From positions 434,001 to 498,000 of the forward strand of contig JAPJBO010000021.1 of assembly GCA_030068145.1 (NCBI GenBank): 64,000 nucleotides of DNA. Direction: 5' to 3'. Below the pieces are notes generated by a model that was not told the origin of the DNA, did not search any database, and saw only the letters and a program-made list of their open reading frames with translations. Positions 19,834 through 30,386 of this stretch are shown here, one piece after another (the stretch's first letter is position 1; every line of letters starts with the position of its first letter). This DNA is from Diplonema papillatum (taxonomy: Eukaryota > Euglenozoa > Diplonemea > Diplonemida > Diplonemidae). Position numbers and translations under genes: made by a program.

Positions 19834-22800
19834 ACCCCTGCACAATATCGAAATACGAAAAAGAAAAATTTGTATAAGCACCTGCTTTGTAGGAAATGCT
19901 TGAGGAGGCTGCCAGTTGCGATAGATCAAAGGAGGTAAATGTGCTGTAGCCAACACGAAACAGGTAAATCTGGGTTTAGTGGCGGGCGTAAGCGTTCAAC
20001 AAAAAAGACCCACTTTGTAGTTGTATTGTTTTCTCCCCCTCTAGCCTCCTTCGAAAATGAGCACAAGGCATTCCCTCGAGTATTTTGCTTGCAGATGACT
20101 CCCCATGAACGCAACAAGAAGACGAGGTTTGCAGAAGAATAGGGATACCGTTTAAGCTTGCTTTCGGCAACGAACCCCCCTCAAGTTTCGCCTCCTCTGC
20201 TGGAGTCTATGTTTTTGTTTTTAACTTGTGATGCGCACACACACAGGGGCAGCAGTCTTTAGCTGCAAGGTGCACCTACCCCGTGTAGGCGCACCGTTTA
20301 GCAACAAGGAGCCGTATGGAAAGCGCCCAGCGACAATCGCTTGCTGATACAACGGGAAGCCAAATGGCCGCCCAGGTGAGTCGCGTCACCTCCCCACGTG
20401 TGCACGTGAATGCTACGGCAGCACATAGAAAAGAAAGAACAAGCTGACACAAACGACACACTCACACACACACACACACACACACACGCTAAGTGTGGCT
20501 GACTAAGTCTTGCACTTGTGCGAAACTCCGCAACGTACTACTTGGGTTGAGCTCACACGCACGCACGCACACGCGTGAGAACGCTGACAGCCTGGGCTCT
20601 ACTCCGCGACAGGAGTAACCCGTACTTGAATTCTTACTCACACCACACATACAAGCGGCATCAGCCTACAGCAGGCGACGGCTGATTCGCACTGCCTCCC
20701 GTTTTGCGGCGCACCGTGGAGTGACGGGTAGCCGTCTTGACGACGACGGCGTTACTGTGGGACAGCCGACATGATTGCGTTTCGTGCAAAATAAAAAGCT
20801 GAATAACTGGGTCGCGCCACCTTCCTAGTGGTTGCGTACTACGGTACCCACGAAAGAGCACGTGGCGACAGGGTCCAGAACGCACATACAATCAAAGTGA
20901 GTCCCACATACGAATATATGGGTCGCCCCCTTGCAAAAGCACTTGCGCAAGAGATGTTTACTTTCCTTCATTGTATATTGTGGAGAACATTTCGGGAAGA
21001 ACGGTAGCACGTGAAAAGATAAACGAAGAGAGCTTCGCGCCCCTGTACATGCGAAGGACAAACAGAATCTTTTATTCCATCATTTATTACCTTTGTCATC
21101 GACCCGTTCTTGATTGTCCGCTACTTCGTTTATCAGTGCAGCCCCAACTCCGGAAATGCTCTCCGGTGGCTGCCGTGCTCAAGTGAAGTTTGCTTAGGTC
21201 TGCGAAGCACAGCCGAAAGAGGCTCAACCAAGGTAGGGCCACAAGAGAATTTCAAAGGAGAAAATGCGCTTGAACCTGCGTCTACCGGGTTGCCTACGTT
21301 TTCATGGTAGGGCCGTCGCCTCCCAGAGCTTGCAGCCGCGATAGCAAATTTCATGTAGCACGGTCTCCGCGGTCGTTTCGTTATTTGTACAAACATCAAT
21401 CCTTTTTCCCAATCTAAAGTAGCCGGAATCCTTTGCGTGCTTGCCGCCATCTTAGATGATGGCTAGCACGCTGTTCAGGCCCCCTCTCCTCGAACCGTCG
21501 TAGCTCAGTATGCTACCTTTAAAAGTTGACAGCGGGGAATCCCCGGTGGGTAAGTTTCAGTCGCTCGGTCGACTGAATCAGCAGATGCGGGCAGAGCACG
21601 CACCAACTTCGTCATTAGTCGGGAGATTTTGAACACCATTCACGTTTTCTCATTCCCCCACTCTTGTGCGTGCGAGACGGCTTTGCCTGTTCTCTCGCTG
21701 CATGCTGACGGTCCTGGCTGTCACGAACTACAGCCAACGGACAGCCGCCTAACAAGCCAGAACTCCTGTCCAGACACTCAGGCTCTGCGTAGATCCGATG
21801 ATCCGACTATGGGGTCGCATCATCGGTCTTGAAAAATCCGGTCCTAGCGGATAGCGGAATATGTTTCGCAGAAATCTGATCCTTATTCCAAAACGGGCGC
21901 GCCCCGAATTAGTGCGAAGGGCTGATTGCTCAGTTTGCGGGCACTTGGCCACCCGCTAGCTGAAGCTAGCGCCGCCAAACCCTCATATCTTAGTGCTGCC
22001 GTCTCGACGGGCAACAGGTAGGGTACGTCGCCGGCCACAGTGTACGCGAAGCTTGCCTTCGTGCAGCAGGGTTCTCTCTGGTATGTTCAAAGAGATGATC
22101 TGTCAAAGGCGTGATTCGATGCTTGCGGGTGAGACAGCTCCGTCAGCTTCTCTGTGCTGGCGCAGCAGTCCAAGCGTCATGCTTAATCCGGTGATCCACT
22201 CAGACCACTGGAAGAGCACACAGCGTCGCGAGCACATCAGCCAGCCACAAGAGACAGTATTAACTTAGAGTAAAGAAATAAACGCGAAAAGCGGGTGCCA
22301 CACCCACGGAGTGCTGTGGATTGCCCCTGAAAAGCACGTGTGCTTTGTCCCAAGCCCATCTCCACTCTGAGTTCCGCCATGTTCTTGCCCCCATTCCGAA
22401 TTTTGGTCGGGGGCCAAATGGACCTTCGCTCGCAGCCTCTGGAGCCTGAGAACCCAATACTACCCTATCCCCCTCACGAACCCCTCGAATCGAATTGCAA
22501 TCAATTAGCTGCGACCTGGTTTAACTCGTCTCGCCTGCGTCCTCTACAACGCGAGTGCTCTTTTTTTTCTGACAAAAAAACAACAGAAAAAAAACAAGTA
22601 CTCACGCTTAAGCAACGAGGACGATGCTCCCGCGACAGGAACCGGAAGAGAGGAAAAGTTGAAGGAAAAATGACCCAGCCAGACGTGACTGTCGCGGAAA
22701 CACGAAGACGAAGCGCACAAAAAAGAATTGAGGAAAAAGGTGGGGCCACCCCAAACCGGCAATCAAGAATCGTGGTGAGAAAGCGTGAGCTTTCCTGATC

Positions 22801-24708
22801 GGAGCACCTACGACACACGTGGAGTCTGGATCAGAAAATAAAACACACGGCACCAGTTATTTCCTGTCGTACACCTGTAAACGAGGAATCGTATCCGACG
22901 AATAACTGAAAGTGGACCAGATTTAGTACCCCCAGTGCTCGCTTGCCTTCATGGCCCTTGCACTTTACAGAACTCAATGCTTATCCAGAACGCTCGTGAC
23001 AAACACGCAGATTGACTGCTTTGCCATTCTAGCTTTGCACGCCAGCAGAAGGAAGGTGCGTTGTTAAGGTTATCACGCACCATTCCACCCCTAGATTTGG
23101 CTGTTTCATACGACAGGGTGAACCTCTTTCCCCCCCAGGTTTTCATCCTATGAAGGACTTGCTGAGGGCATGGCCTATCTACGTGAACTACTGCTGGCGG
23201 TGTGCAACGAGTCGCTTCTCTCTGTTTGAAACGTACTGCCGTACCGAGAAACAGAAACCCAGCGACAGGGTCGACGAAGCGTCCCATGTTTCCACCTGAA
23301 CTGCCCCCCGCCACTTTCCCTTGCATTGCCGATGCTTGAGTCGGGTTTCTTATACTTCAAACCAGTCTAGTTAGGACACGGTGGTGAAGTGGTGCGACTG
23401 ACTAAAGAGATCTCCAGCAGAGCCTGCAGGTGCCTACTGGCGCCCAAAGCAACAGGATAACTGCGGATGGTCCTTTTCACGTTCGCACTGCAGCACTCCC
23501 GCCCCAAGCCCCCCCTCCGACCCCTCAGTCTTCTCTCCTTCGCTCCATCCTGCGGAATTCTGCCCCCCTGAGGTCCTTCCTCTTTTCGTAGTAAAAGAAT
23601 AAACAGACGCTGTTCTTTTTGTTGACAGTACGCAAATAGTGCAGAGGATGGTAGACCCTTGAGTTTCTGCTGCTCACGATTGTGGGTCGGAACGTAACGT
23701 TCCTGACGCAGGACCGGCCCCCTTTCGTGAGAGTAAGCGGATACTAAAAGATCAGCCGGCCCGTCCCTTCCTGATAGACCGCGATGGACCGCCATCTGCA
23801 CTTCAAGGTAATTCCATGCAGCTCCGGGGAATGGTTAAAACACGTGAAGTATTCTAAAAACTATCGAAGTATCCAGAAGTTACTCGTATGTAACGTTCCA
23901 TTTTCTTTTTCGAATGAGCACCCAAAAGTAATGGATTTCTGACTGGTGGTATTCTGAAGAATCACGAAGCAATAATCGATTGATTTACAAATTAGAAATC
24001 CACGATTTGGATGACCACTGCTGACTATACCTCTCATGGCTTCAGAAGTATGGTCCTGACAATAAACTGTCTGGGTGGTGTCTGAACCATAGATTGTTGA
24101 GTCCTAAGTTGGGACGTCTTCACGATGCCGCTCAAAATATCCAACTTCGGTAGCAGACCCCTAATTACATTATATGACCATGAGTTTAAGTGCAGTGTGC
24201 AGTGCCTTTGGTACGACGTTCATCGTTGCAGCTTGTCTCAGTGTTGCGCGGTCGGCGAGCGAAGGCAGAGGAAAAAGAGTGAGAGAGAACACATAAATAG
24301 ATAGCCCCCTCCACCCCTCGCAACATAGTGCCTGGTGTTTTTTTTTTTTTAACTTTGAATACGCACCCGCTTGTAGAAAGTACTCATTTAGTAGGGGAGA
24401 TGAAGGAGGAGGACACTCATTGGCATGCCGATGACTCCTTCGAAAGAAGTCCAGCAGCAGTCCTCGAGTATGTCTCCTTCTCTCTTAAACTCACCGCAAA
24501 CGTTTTGGCTCGAGGACAAGTCAGTGGTGCCGAATGTGGAGCCTAATCGACGGTATTCGTTGATCTTTGGACTTCTACAGGGTGCTGTGGGTTTTTATCT
24601 CGTTTCTTTGTAGTTACAACACCGGGTTGGCCTACAATGCATTGTGCAGGCTAAGTAGACGCAGACAGCGTCTTGGGGTCGACCAGAGTTTTTTTCCTGA
24701 ACAAGAAC
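19834..24708. other. Gap without recognised genes
   Basis: Only scattered short frames are visible on both strands and none has a domain I know. Simple repeats occur at about 20460-20488 (AC)n and 20558-20572 (CGCA)n. Positions 23820-24190 are noticeably AT-rich. Confidence 0.45.
20460..20488. repeat. (AC)n microsatellite
   Basis: An uninterrupted CA/AC dinucleotide run. Confidence 0.92.
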
Positions 24709-25259
24709 CACGGATTGGAAACGATAGTGATATAAAACGATCATTTTCGAAAGTGAAATATCATCGTTTTTTATCGTTTTCAAAAAACGATCGTTTTTTG
24801 CTTCTCAAATTTTCCTGTTGCAATTATGAACCAACCAATCTTTGGCGCGTCTATTTCTTGTGCAAAATTGACTTTGGTGGCCAGATTCAGCTGTTTCATG
24901 GCCTTTCATGTAGGAAAGGGTAGCCAACATGCTCTTTTTCTCGTCCTTTTCCGCAATCGTGCGCTTTCTAGCCCACTCAAGGATTATCGACATGTATCCT
25001 TTCCAACTCAACTCTGAGGCTGGCGGCGTAGACTGAAGGTTTGCTGCTCATCGAAGTGCTTTTTCTACTTATTTGTGGACTCATCCTCGAACACTAGCTG
25101 CAATTGCGCTTCCCAGCTGTGGCTTCTCCCGCCGGATGCCCTCGGCCGCGCTCCTGTGCTGTGGCGGCTTGTGGCAACTCTTGACCAAGCCAACAAGTTT
25201 CTGCTATTTCCAGCTTCTTGTCCAGCTCGTCCGTTTTGATGTACTTCTTCATGATTCCT

Positions 25260-25753
25260 GGGGGGGGTCGAATACAAGAGGTACCTCTTGTATTCGGCGT
25301 GCTGATCCTGCAATTTTCCCGAAAAAAGAAATAGAAAACAGCACCGCAAACCCGGAACCCGCGGGAACTCCCTTCTTCTTGGAAGAGACGCACGTAATTT
25401 GTGGTCCCGTCTATTTGGCACGGTTCTCTTCATCGGAGCTGAACGCGAGCACATTCGCCGAAAAAGGTCTGCTACATGGGCCAGCAAAGAAATGTCACCA
25501 ACCAGTGGGTCTATTCCCGTCCTTTCCATTGAAAATCTGTGGGTTCCACGCCCGGTGCCCCGCATCTGGCAAAGACCCACGAACCACGCACATGTTTTTT
25601 GGTCCCCGGGTCTATTTTTCACGGTTCTCTGCATCGGGATCAGAAAATCGTCGAAAAGGTCCGTTATGCGGACCAAGGAAAAATCCAACCTTTTTCCAGA
25701 TTTCCAAAATGCCTCTTCTATTCAAGGTACCTCCTGTATTCAACCCCCCCCCC
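25260..25753. mobile_element. MITE nested within the larger element
   Basis: A 27-bp inverted repeat that starts with eight to ten G and continues T(C/T)GAATACA.GAGGTACC lies at 25260-25286 and, inverted, at 25727-25753. The interior of about 440 bp contains two diverged copies of a roughly 200-bp unit around the sequence CACGGTTCTCT.CATCGG (near 25420 and 25618). No ORF of known type is present. Confidence 0.7.
25269..25296. repeat. Perfect 28-bp palindrome at the MITE left end
   Basis: CGAATACAAGAGGT is followed immediately by its exact reverse complement, so the left terminal repeat of the MITE is itself a perfect palindrome centred on GGTACC. The right end is not palindromic to the same degree. 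Confidence 0.92.
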
Positions 25754-26052
25754 AGTAACTTGAGTTTTGACTCCTTCACCTAAGGCAATGCTTCGACTCC
25801 GGCGAACTCCGATGAACGGGGCTCCTTCAAAGACGAATCTGATGCCTACCCTCGACTGTCTGCTCGTTCCAGTGCCATAGCGCTGTCGTGGCAATAATGT
25901 GATACACAAAACCTTACTCGAACTACTCGTCACTCGACACACCGAAGCAAACCCCTATGGAAAAAAAACGATCGTTTTTTTTTTCACGATCGTTTTTTTT
26001 TAGGCCAAAATCACGAATTCTCGTAAACGATCGTTTCCAATCCGTGAAGAAC

Positions 26053-26945
26053 AGGGCAGAAACAAGATGGAAGTCGATCAACTGGCAAAACGAAGCGTCT
26101 TTTCTGTCAGCACGAAGCAATCTTGCGTGCAATGCATTGTGAAGGCTTAATAGATTTGGCGGTTGGTCAAAACTCCTACACCACGCACAAACAAAGAATG
26201 GGGGTGTTTTCTTCCCGAAAGACGGACCTCCGGTCCTCAAGTTGCATTAGAAGCTCTTCAAGTCAAGTGGTTCGCCACAGTCTGAACCGAAGGGGAAGTA
26301 TTTGCTTCAAGAACCGCATGTGCAAAGTAAGAAGCCCCGGGGGAAGGGAAAGGGGGAGACCAACTGTTGCACAAAATCTTTCGGTTTTCCTTTCTATCTT
26401 GCTTCCTCTTCTTTCTTCTTTTGCTGGCAACGTTTGCACGGCGCGGTGTTTACTTGGCACAACTACGGCGCTCACTTCGTCTTTTCTGCCTTTTCGTGAT
26501 GCCAGGCTTTTCCCGTACGTAGTTAGAATCCACCATCAGACGCCTCTGGAACGAGTAGTGTAGTATTTTTGAACTTGATATGCAGCAGCTATCTGTGACG
26601 ATGGACCCCCCCGTACCGGTTGTCTCCGGTTCACGTCCGCTGCGGAGGCTGACGAGTCCGAGGATATCTGAATCGGCACTTCCTCACGGTTGTCCTTGCA
26701 GTCGGGGACTCGATCGCTCTTCGATCCATGTTGCCTTCGCGGCTCGTTTTCGAGGGCCGCGAACGCGGCGCTGCTTGCTCGTCGTCGCGTGCGCGATGTC
26801 GCGGAGGGCATGCGCTGTCCTGCCTTGCACGTCCTTCGTTGGTGGGTGCGCGGTCGACTTGCTTGTCCCGACGCGCGTCCGGTCTGGGCCCTCTGGCCGT
26901 GGCTTGGGCTCCAGCACCCTCGAGGCACATACGCTCGTCTTTTGG
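26053..26945. other. Gap; GC-rich right half
   Basis: Positions 26053-26580 show nothing recognisable. From about 26600 the DNA becomes GC-rich and is open in several frames on both strands, which makes coding calls unreliable. Confidence 0.4.
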
Positions 26946-27344
26946 TCATTGCTGGCCGTGCTCCATGGTGCCCCCGCTAGCAGTGCTGCTTGGGCTTGCA
27001 CCGCACGTCGTACCACATACGCGCGTCGCATGTCGGCAGCTCGCGAACCAGGCACATGTGGGCTCCGTTACAGATTCTCCTCTTCCTTGTGGTGACTGGT
27101 GCAGCAACCTTCCAGCTTCAACTCTCGGCTTGCCGTGCAGGGGACACACGTGCTGGGGACGCCGCCCGGAATCCGCCTCGCGTCGCCTCCCGAACCAACT
27201 TCTGCTCTTCTTGGCAGCTGCGGACGTATCTCCAGGACCACCGGGCTGCACTATCACTCCGTTGGGCCCTCCGGGTACTCCGGGATCACATCCGCACCCC
27301 ACGACTCGCCGTTGAAGCCGTGGCGCGTACGTAACAGCTGCGTT
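26946..27344 (-). CDS. Possible exon with Gly/Pro-rich start
   Basis: A minus-strand open frame bounded by an in-frame TGA (27345-27347) and a stop at 26946. It has no ATG, so it would be an internal or last exon. It contains a short collagen-like Gly/Pro stretch (GVPGGPNGV...QPGGPGD), a basic segment and several Cys/His. It lies head-to-head with the SAS6L gene, so a divergent gene is conceivable. The high GC content alone could keep the frame open. Confidence 0.2.
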   Translation of the reverse strand, partial: NAAVTYAPRLQRRVVGCGCDPGVPGGPNGVIVQPGGPGDTSAAAKKSRSWFGRRREADSGRRPQHVCPLHGKPRVEAGRLLHQSPQGRGESVTEPTCAWFASCRHATRVCGTTCGASPSSTASGGTMEHGQQ

Positions 27345-27472
27345 TCAAGACCACGAGGGTGCAACCAGAACCGGGTTTGTAGATCAAAGACGCCGGCTCT
27401 ACGGAGCCTCGTCCAAGCATGTGCAGCAATCAAGGAGGGGTGTGCAGAAAGAACGGAGGGCTTCATTACAAC

Positions 27473-28877
27473 ATGTCTTACTACGGCGGGTCGTTCTCGC
27501 AAGGATACGCGCAGCAGCATAGCACCCAAAGGGGCGACCGAGCCGCTGTCTCTCATGTGTCGCACCAGAGCCACGGGAGTACAATGCACGACGCACAAGA
27601 CAAGTCGTCGCTGCTCGGCAGTTTGGATTTCCAGCCCATCTACGAAATGGATCCCTCGCTCTCCGACGGCCACCGTTGCATCTACGACAGGGAAGTGCAG
27701 GTATAGCCGGTTTCTTTACATTACGGGTGAGCAAACGGGTGCAAAACTGCTGGAGGAGGCAGATCCGTGCCATTGCGTTTTGACGTGAACGCAAATCTCT
27801 TTCCATTATCATGGTTGTACCAAAGCGCGCGACGAGCTCTCATCACGAGTCTTGTTTGCATGTAGTTTTTGCTCTTTTCTTGCATTCTCGTTGAATGAAG
27901 ATGTTGTTTGTATCTTACTATCACTCCAAGCAAACCCAACCAGTTCGAGTTGCGGACGCAGGAAAGTGCTGAGAAGCCTCACGATGTGGGCACGACTGAA
28001 GGTGTAAAGGTACGTACTCGTCCTCTCTTTCCATTTCTTCAGCTGGATCCTCTCAGGTCCCAGTCTCGTCTGAGGTCAGAAATTGCTGCACACACACGTG
28101 TCGGCAAGTTTATCACCGAAGGTTGATCATTGCCATGCGGCAATAATCAAGTACGGCGATCGCTGTTGATCTGAGATGGTGCCAAAAAAGCGAGCGAGAC
28201 CCAACACACCGACCACTTCGCGCATTGTAGCGAAGAACAAAACGTTTAGCTTCTTGAACTGAACCAGTGTGGCTCAATCATCAACCTTTGCCGTTCACCT
28301 TGTTTTAGTGAAAAGTATCAGGTTTCCTGAGGAGATTCAGCAGGCATCTATCGAGCTTGACGGCTGGTCCACATACACGCAGGTGAAGGTGCTGTCGATG
28401 GGTGAAGACGACAACGCGCTATCCCTCCGGATCGAGCTCAGCTCCGAATGTGACCTCTTCTTTCATTACACGTGCAACATCAATAGCGCTGGGTACATCG
28501 CCTTGCAAGAGGAGCAGAAGCTGATGTGCCATTTCCGCGACTTCGCACCGACGCTCATGCGGATGCTGAACAAGTGCATCAAGGAGCCCCAAAGCTACAT
28601 GGCCGTTCTCATCTTGCGCCGCGACGGCAACGCGTTCCTAGAGTTCATCCAGAACATGGAGTACAAGTTTGTCGAGCTGCTCTCTCTTCCGTTCAAAGAG
28701 TCGCCGGAGCACATCATTCGGCAGCACATCACGTTTCGGTACAACGCGTTGAAATCGCGACTGTCGATGATGCAGGCGCGACTGCAAGACGTCAACGCTC
28801 TCGTAAAGATCAAAAACCCGTCTCTTCTTCTCCAGCTCCAACGATCCGCGTCCGACATGTCGCATCACCACAGCTGA
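27473..28877 (+). CDS. SAS-6-like protein (SAS6L), three exons
   Basis: The N-terminal globular domain of SAS-6, the protein that sets nine-fold centriole symmetry, without the long coiled coil, as in SAS6L of apicomplexan apical structures and kinetoplastids. Exon 1 (27473-27700) starts at MSYYGG and ends in the first beta strand (CIYDREVQ), with donor CAG/GTATAG. Exon 2 (27944-28009) carries FELRTQES and ends at AAG/GTACGT, phase 0. Exon 3 carries the core motifs LRIELSSECDLFFHYTC, a hydrophobic FRDFAPTLMRML segment and a C-terminal helix pair, ending at 28877. Its acceptor is ambiguous: phase-consistent choices start at 28341 or 28383, and a strong TTGTTTTAG at 28308 would need the alternative donor at 28002. 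The protein is about 262-284 residues. Long exon-3 frames have no ATG, which supports splicing. Confidence 0.78.
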
Positions 28878-30386
28878 TGACACCCTCCTTGTAGGCCCGT
28901 AACACATGAGTTTGCTCGAGCAGCAATCTCCTGCATCTTGTTATTTAGATTGCGCTGTGTCGACAGCGCCAACTTAAAACCGACTTCACAGTATCCCTTG
29001 TGTCGATGTACGATGTAGCGGCCTACCGAGCCTGGAGATTGCCCAGCTTTTGTAAATGTACGTCCTGCTAAACGATCTCGTCGCTCGGCTGTTAATCCAA
29101 AAATTTAAAAGAGAAGATTCACTGTCCTACCGCATACAGAGCACAGAGCACCGAGGCTTCGCCTGAGGTTGGAATGGCCAGTGCTGAAAGAACAATTCAA
29201 AGTGCGCAAGCGGCATCGTGGTGTTGGGAGTTGGCCGCTTTGACGATCCCGTGATCGAACCTTTTGGTATAGAAAGACATTGAGCCTCACCCGAATCAAC
29301 TCCGCTTCAGCGGCTACGAGAAGGAATGCGGTTAGTGAAGGAAGTGGGTACTACTCGATTAGAAAAGTGAAAAGTGCAGGCATGTGTTCTCATTCGAGGA
29401 GGTTTGCCCCGCGAAAACATACCGCCAAACCCTATCGATACGGTCACAGGGACGCCAACGTAGAAGTATAAGAAAAAGTGCAAATACATTTTCATCCCGA
29501 GTGCTAAAGAAAGCGCCATGTTTTCTCCGAACCGGTCGCTAGCTTGCTGCAGATTACAGCCGCGATTTCACGGACTTTGTGTGTAAGACCTGAGACGAAT
29601 TGCAGAGCTAGTTGCAGTAGAAAAGTAACCCTTTCGTCGTACGCCACCATCTTTCTTTTGTGTAGATTCGATTTTTCCCCCCGTCTCTTTCCCTTACGGG
29701 TGTCCTCTTTTCTTGCATTCTGACAAGTTGCAGTGGTCCATATTTATCCAACCGGTCCTGGCTGCCGTCGCCGACCACTTCAGGAACCTTAGAATCGAAG
29801 AAGATTGCAAAGGCCAGGGATCTGGACAATCCTGGGCACTTCGAACAAGTCTGGACAATGACACTAACGCACTGGCCGCACACTTTACTGAAGTGCATGC
29901 TATTCCGAGTGGTTCATGTAATCCGAAATAGCTCAATTCGCACATTTTCGTAGGTGGGCGGCGTGAAGTGGCGAAACAAGTCCGTCTGCCCAGCACCCCG
30001 GAAGGGCTTTTGCTCTGCCGGGCCGCTGAGAGCAGAAAAGGTCTGAGGCAGGACCTTTACCCGAGATCTACCAACACTATCCCTCTACGAGCCATACAAC
30101 AGAAGTGTCCGGGATGTTTTGTCTTCTGATTGACCCCGCTTGCGGTGGCATGGCTTCGTGCATCTTAGCGGACTGCGACAAGCAGAAATAGGAGGGCGGG
30201 AGGAAGAACAAGCAAAGGGTTTAGGGGTCCAGTATTGAGGTGTTTGGTCACGCAGGGCAGGCAGGGAGAAATATTACACAGTGGCTTCCCGTCGCAGAGA
30301 CAGCGATAACGCTCTGAGCTACTCTACTCGCACGAGCTGCAGGGCAGGCCAGTTCCGTCCGCAGCTCACGGAACAGTTTGTAGCTG
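28878..30386. other. Gap upstream of the giant gene
   Basis: Apart from one possible exon (29737-29931) I see no coding signal. A tRNA A-box-like string lies on the minus strand near 30304-30324 without a B box. The promoter of the giant gene should be in the last few hundred bases, but no motif stands out. Confidence 0.4.
29737..29931 (+). CDS. Possible terminal exon, unrecognised
   Basis: An open frame, without ATG, preceded by a pyrimidine-rich acceptor-like tract (CTTTTCTTGCATTCTGACAAG, then TTGCAG). It reads as a plausible soluble segment (WSIFIQPVLAAVADHF..., HFTEVHAIPSG) and stops at 29931. No family was recognised and no donor exon identified, so this may be chance. Confidence 0.2.
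   Translation, partial: SIFIQPVLAAVADHFRNLRIEEDCKGQGSGQSWALRTSLDNDTNALAAHFTEVHAIPSGSCNPK

Larger units (their letters stand above)
24709..26046. mobile_element. Non-autonomous inverted-repeat transposon with 6-bp target duplication
   Basis: Twenty-base inverted repeats (CACGGATTGGAAACGAT.GT) mark the ends at 24709-24728 and 26027-26046 with one mismatch. Each is followed inward by AT-rich DNA studded with the palindrome AAACGATCGTTT. The element is flanked on both sides by AAGAAC (24703-24708 and 26047-26052), a clean 6-bp target-site duplication. It encodes no transposase and carries another element (25260-25753) inside it. Confidence 0.75.

Noticed and set aside
21490-21580. A-box-like GTAGCTCAGT suggesting a plus-strand tRNA
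   Set aside because: There is no B box within range and no cloverleaf.
22340-22798. 152-codon frame with a basic C-terminal half
   Set aside because: Low complexity and basic composition come from an A-rich tract; no domain and no splice context.
26580-27334. Several long plus-strand frames in the GC-rich block
   Set aside because: High GC keeps many frames open. The peptides overlap in multiple frames and no motif was found; only a weak minus-strand candidate was retained.
30295-30330. A-box-like TAGCTCAGAGCG on the minus strand upstream of the giant gene
   Set aside because: No B box and no acceptor stem; not a tRNA gene.
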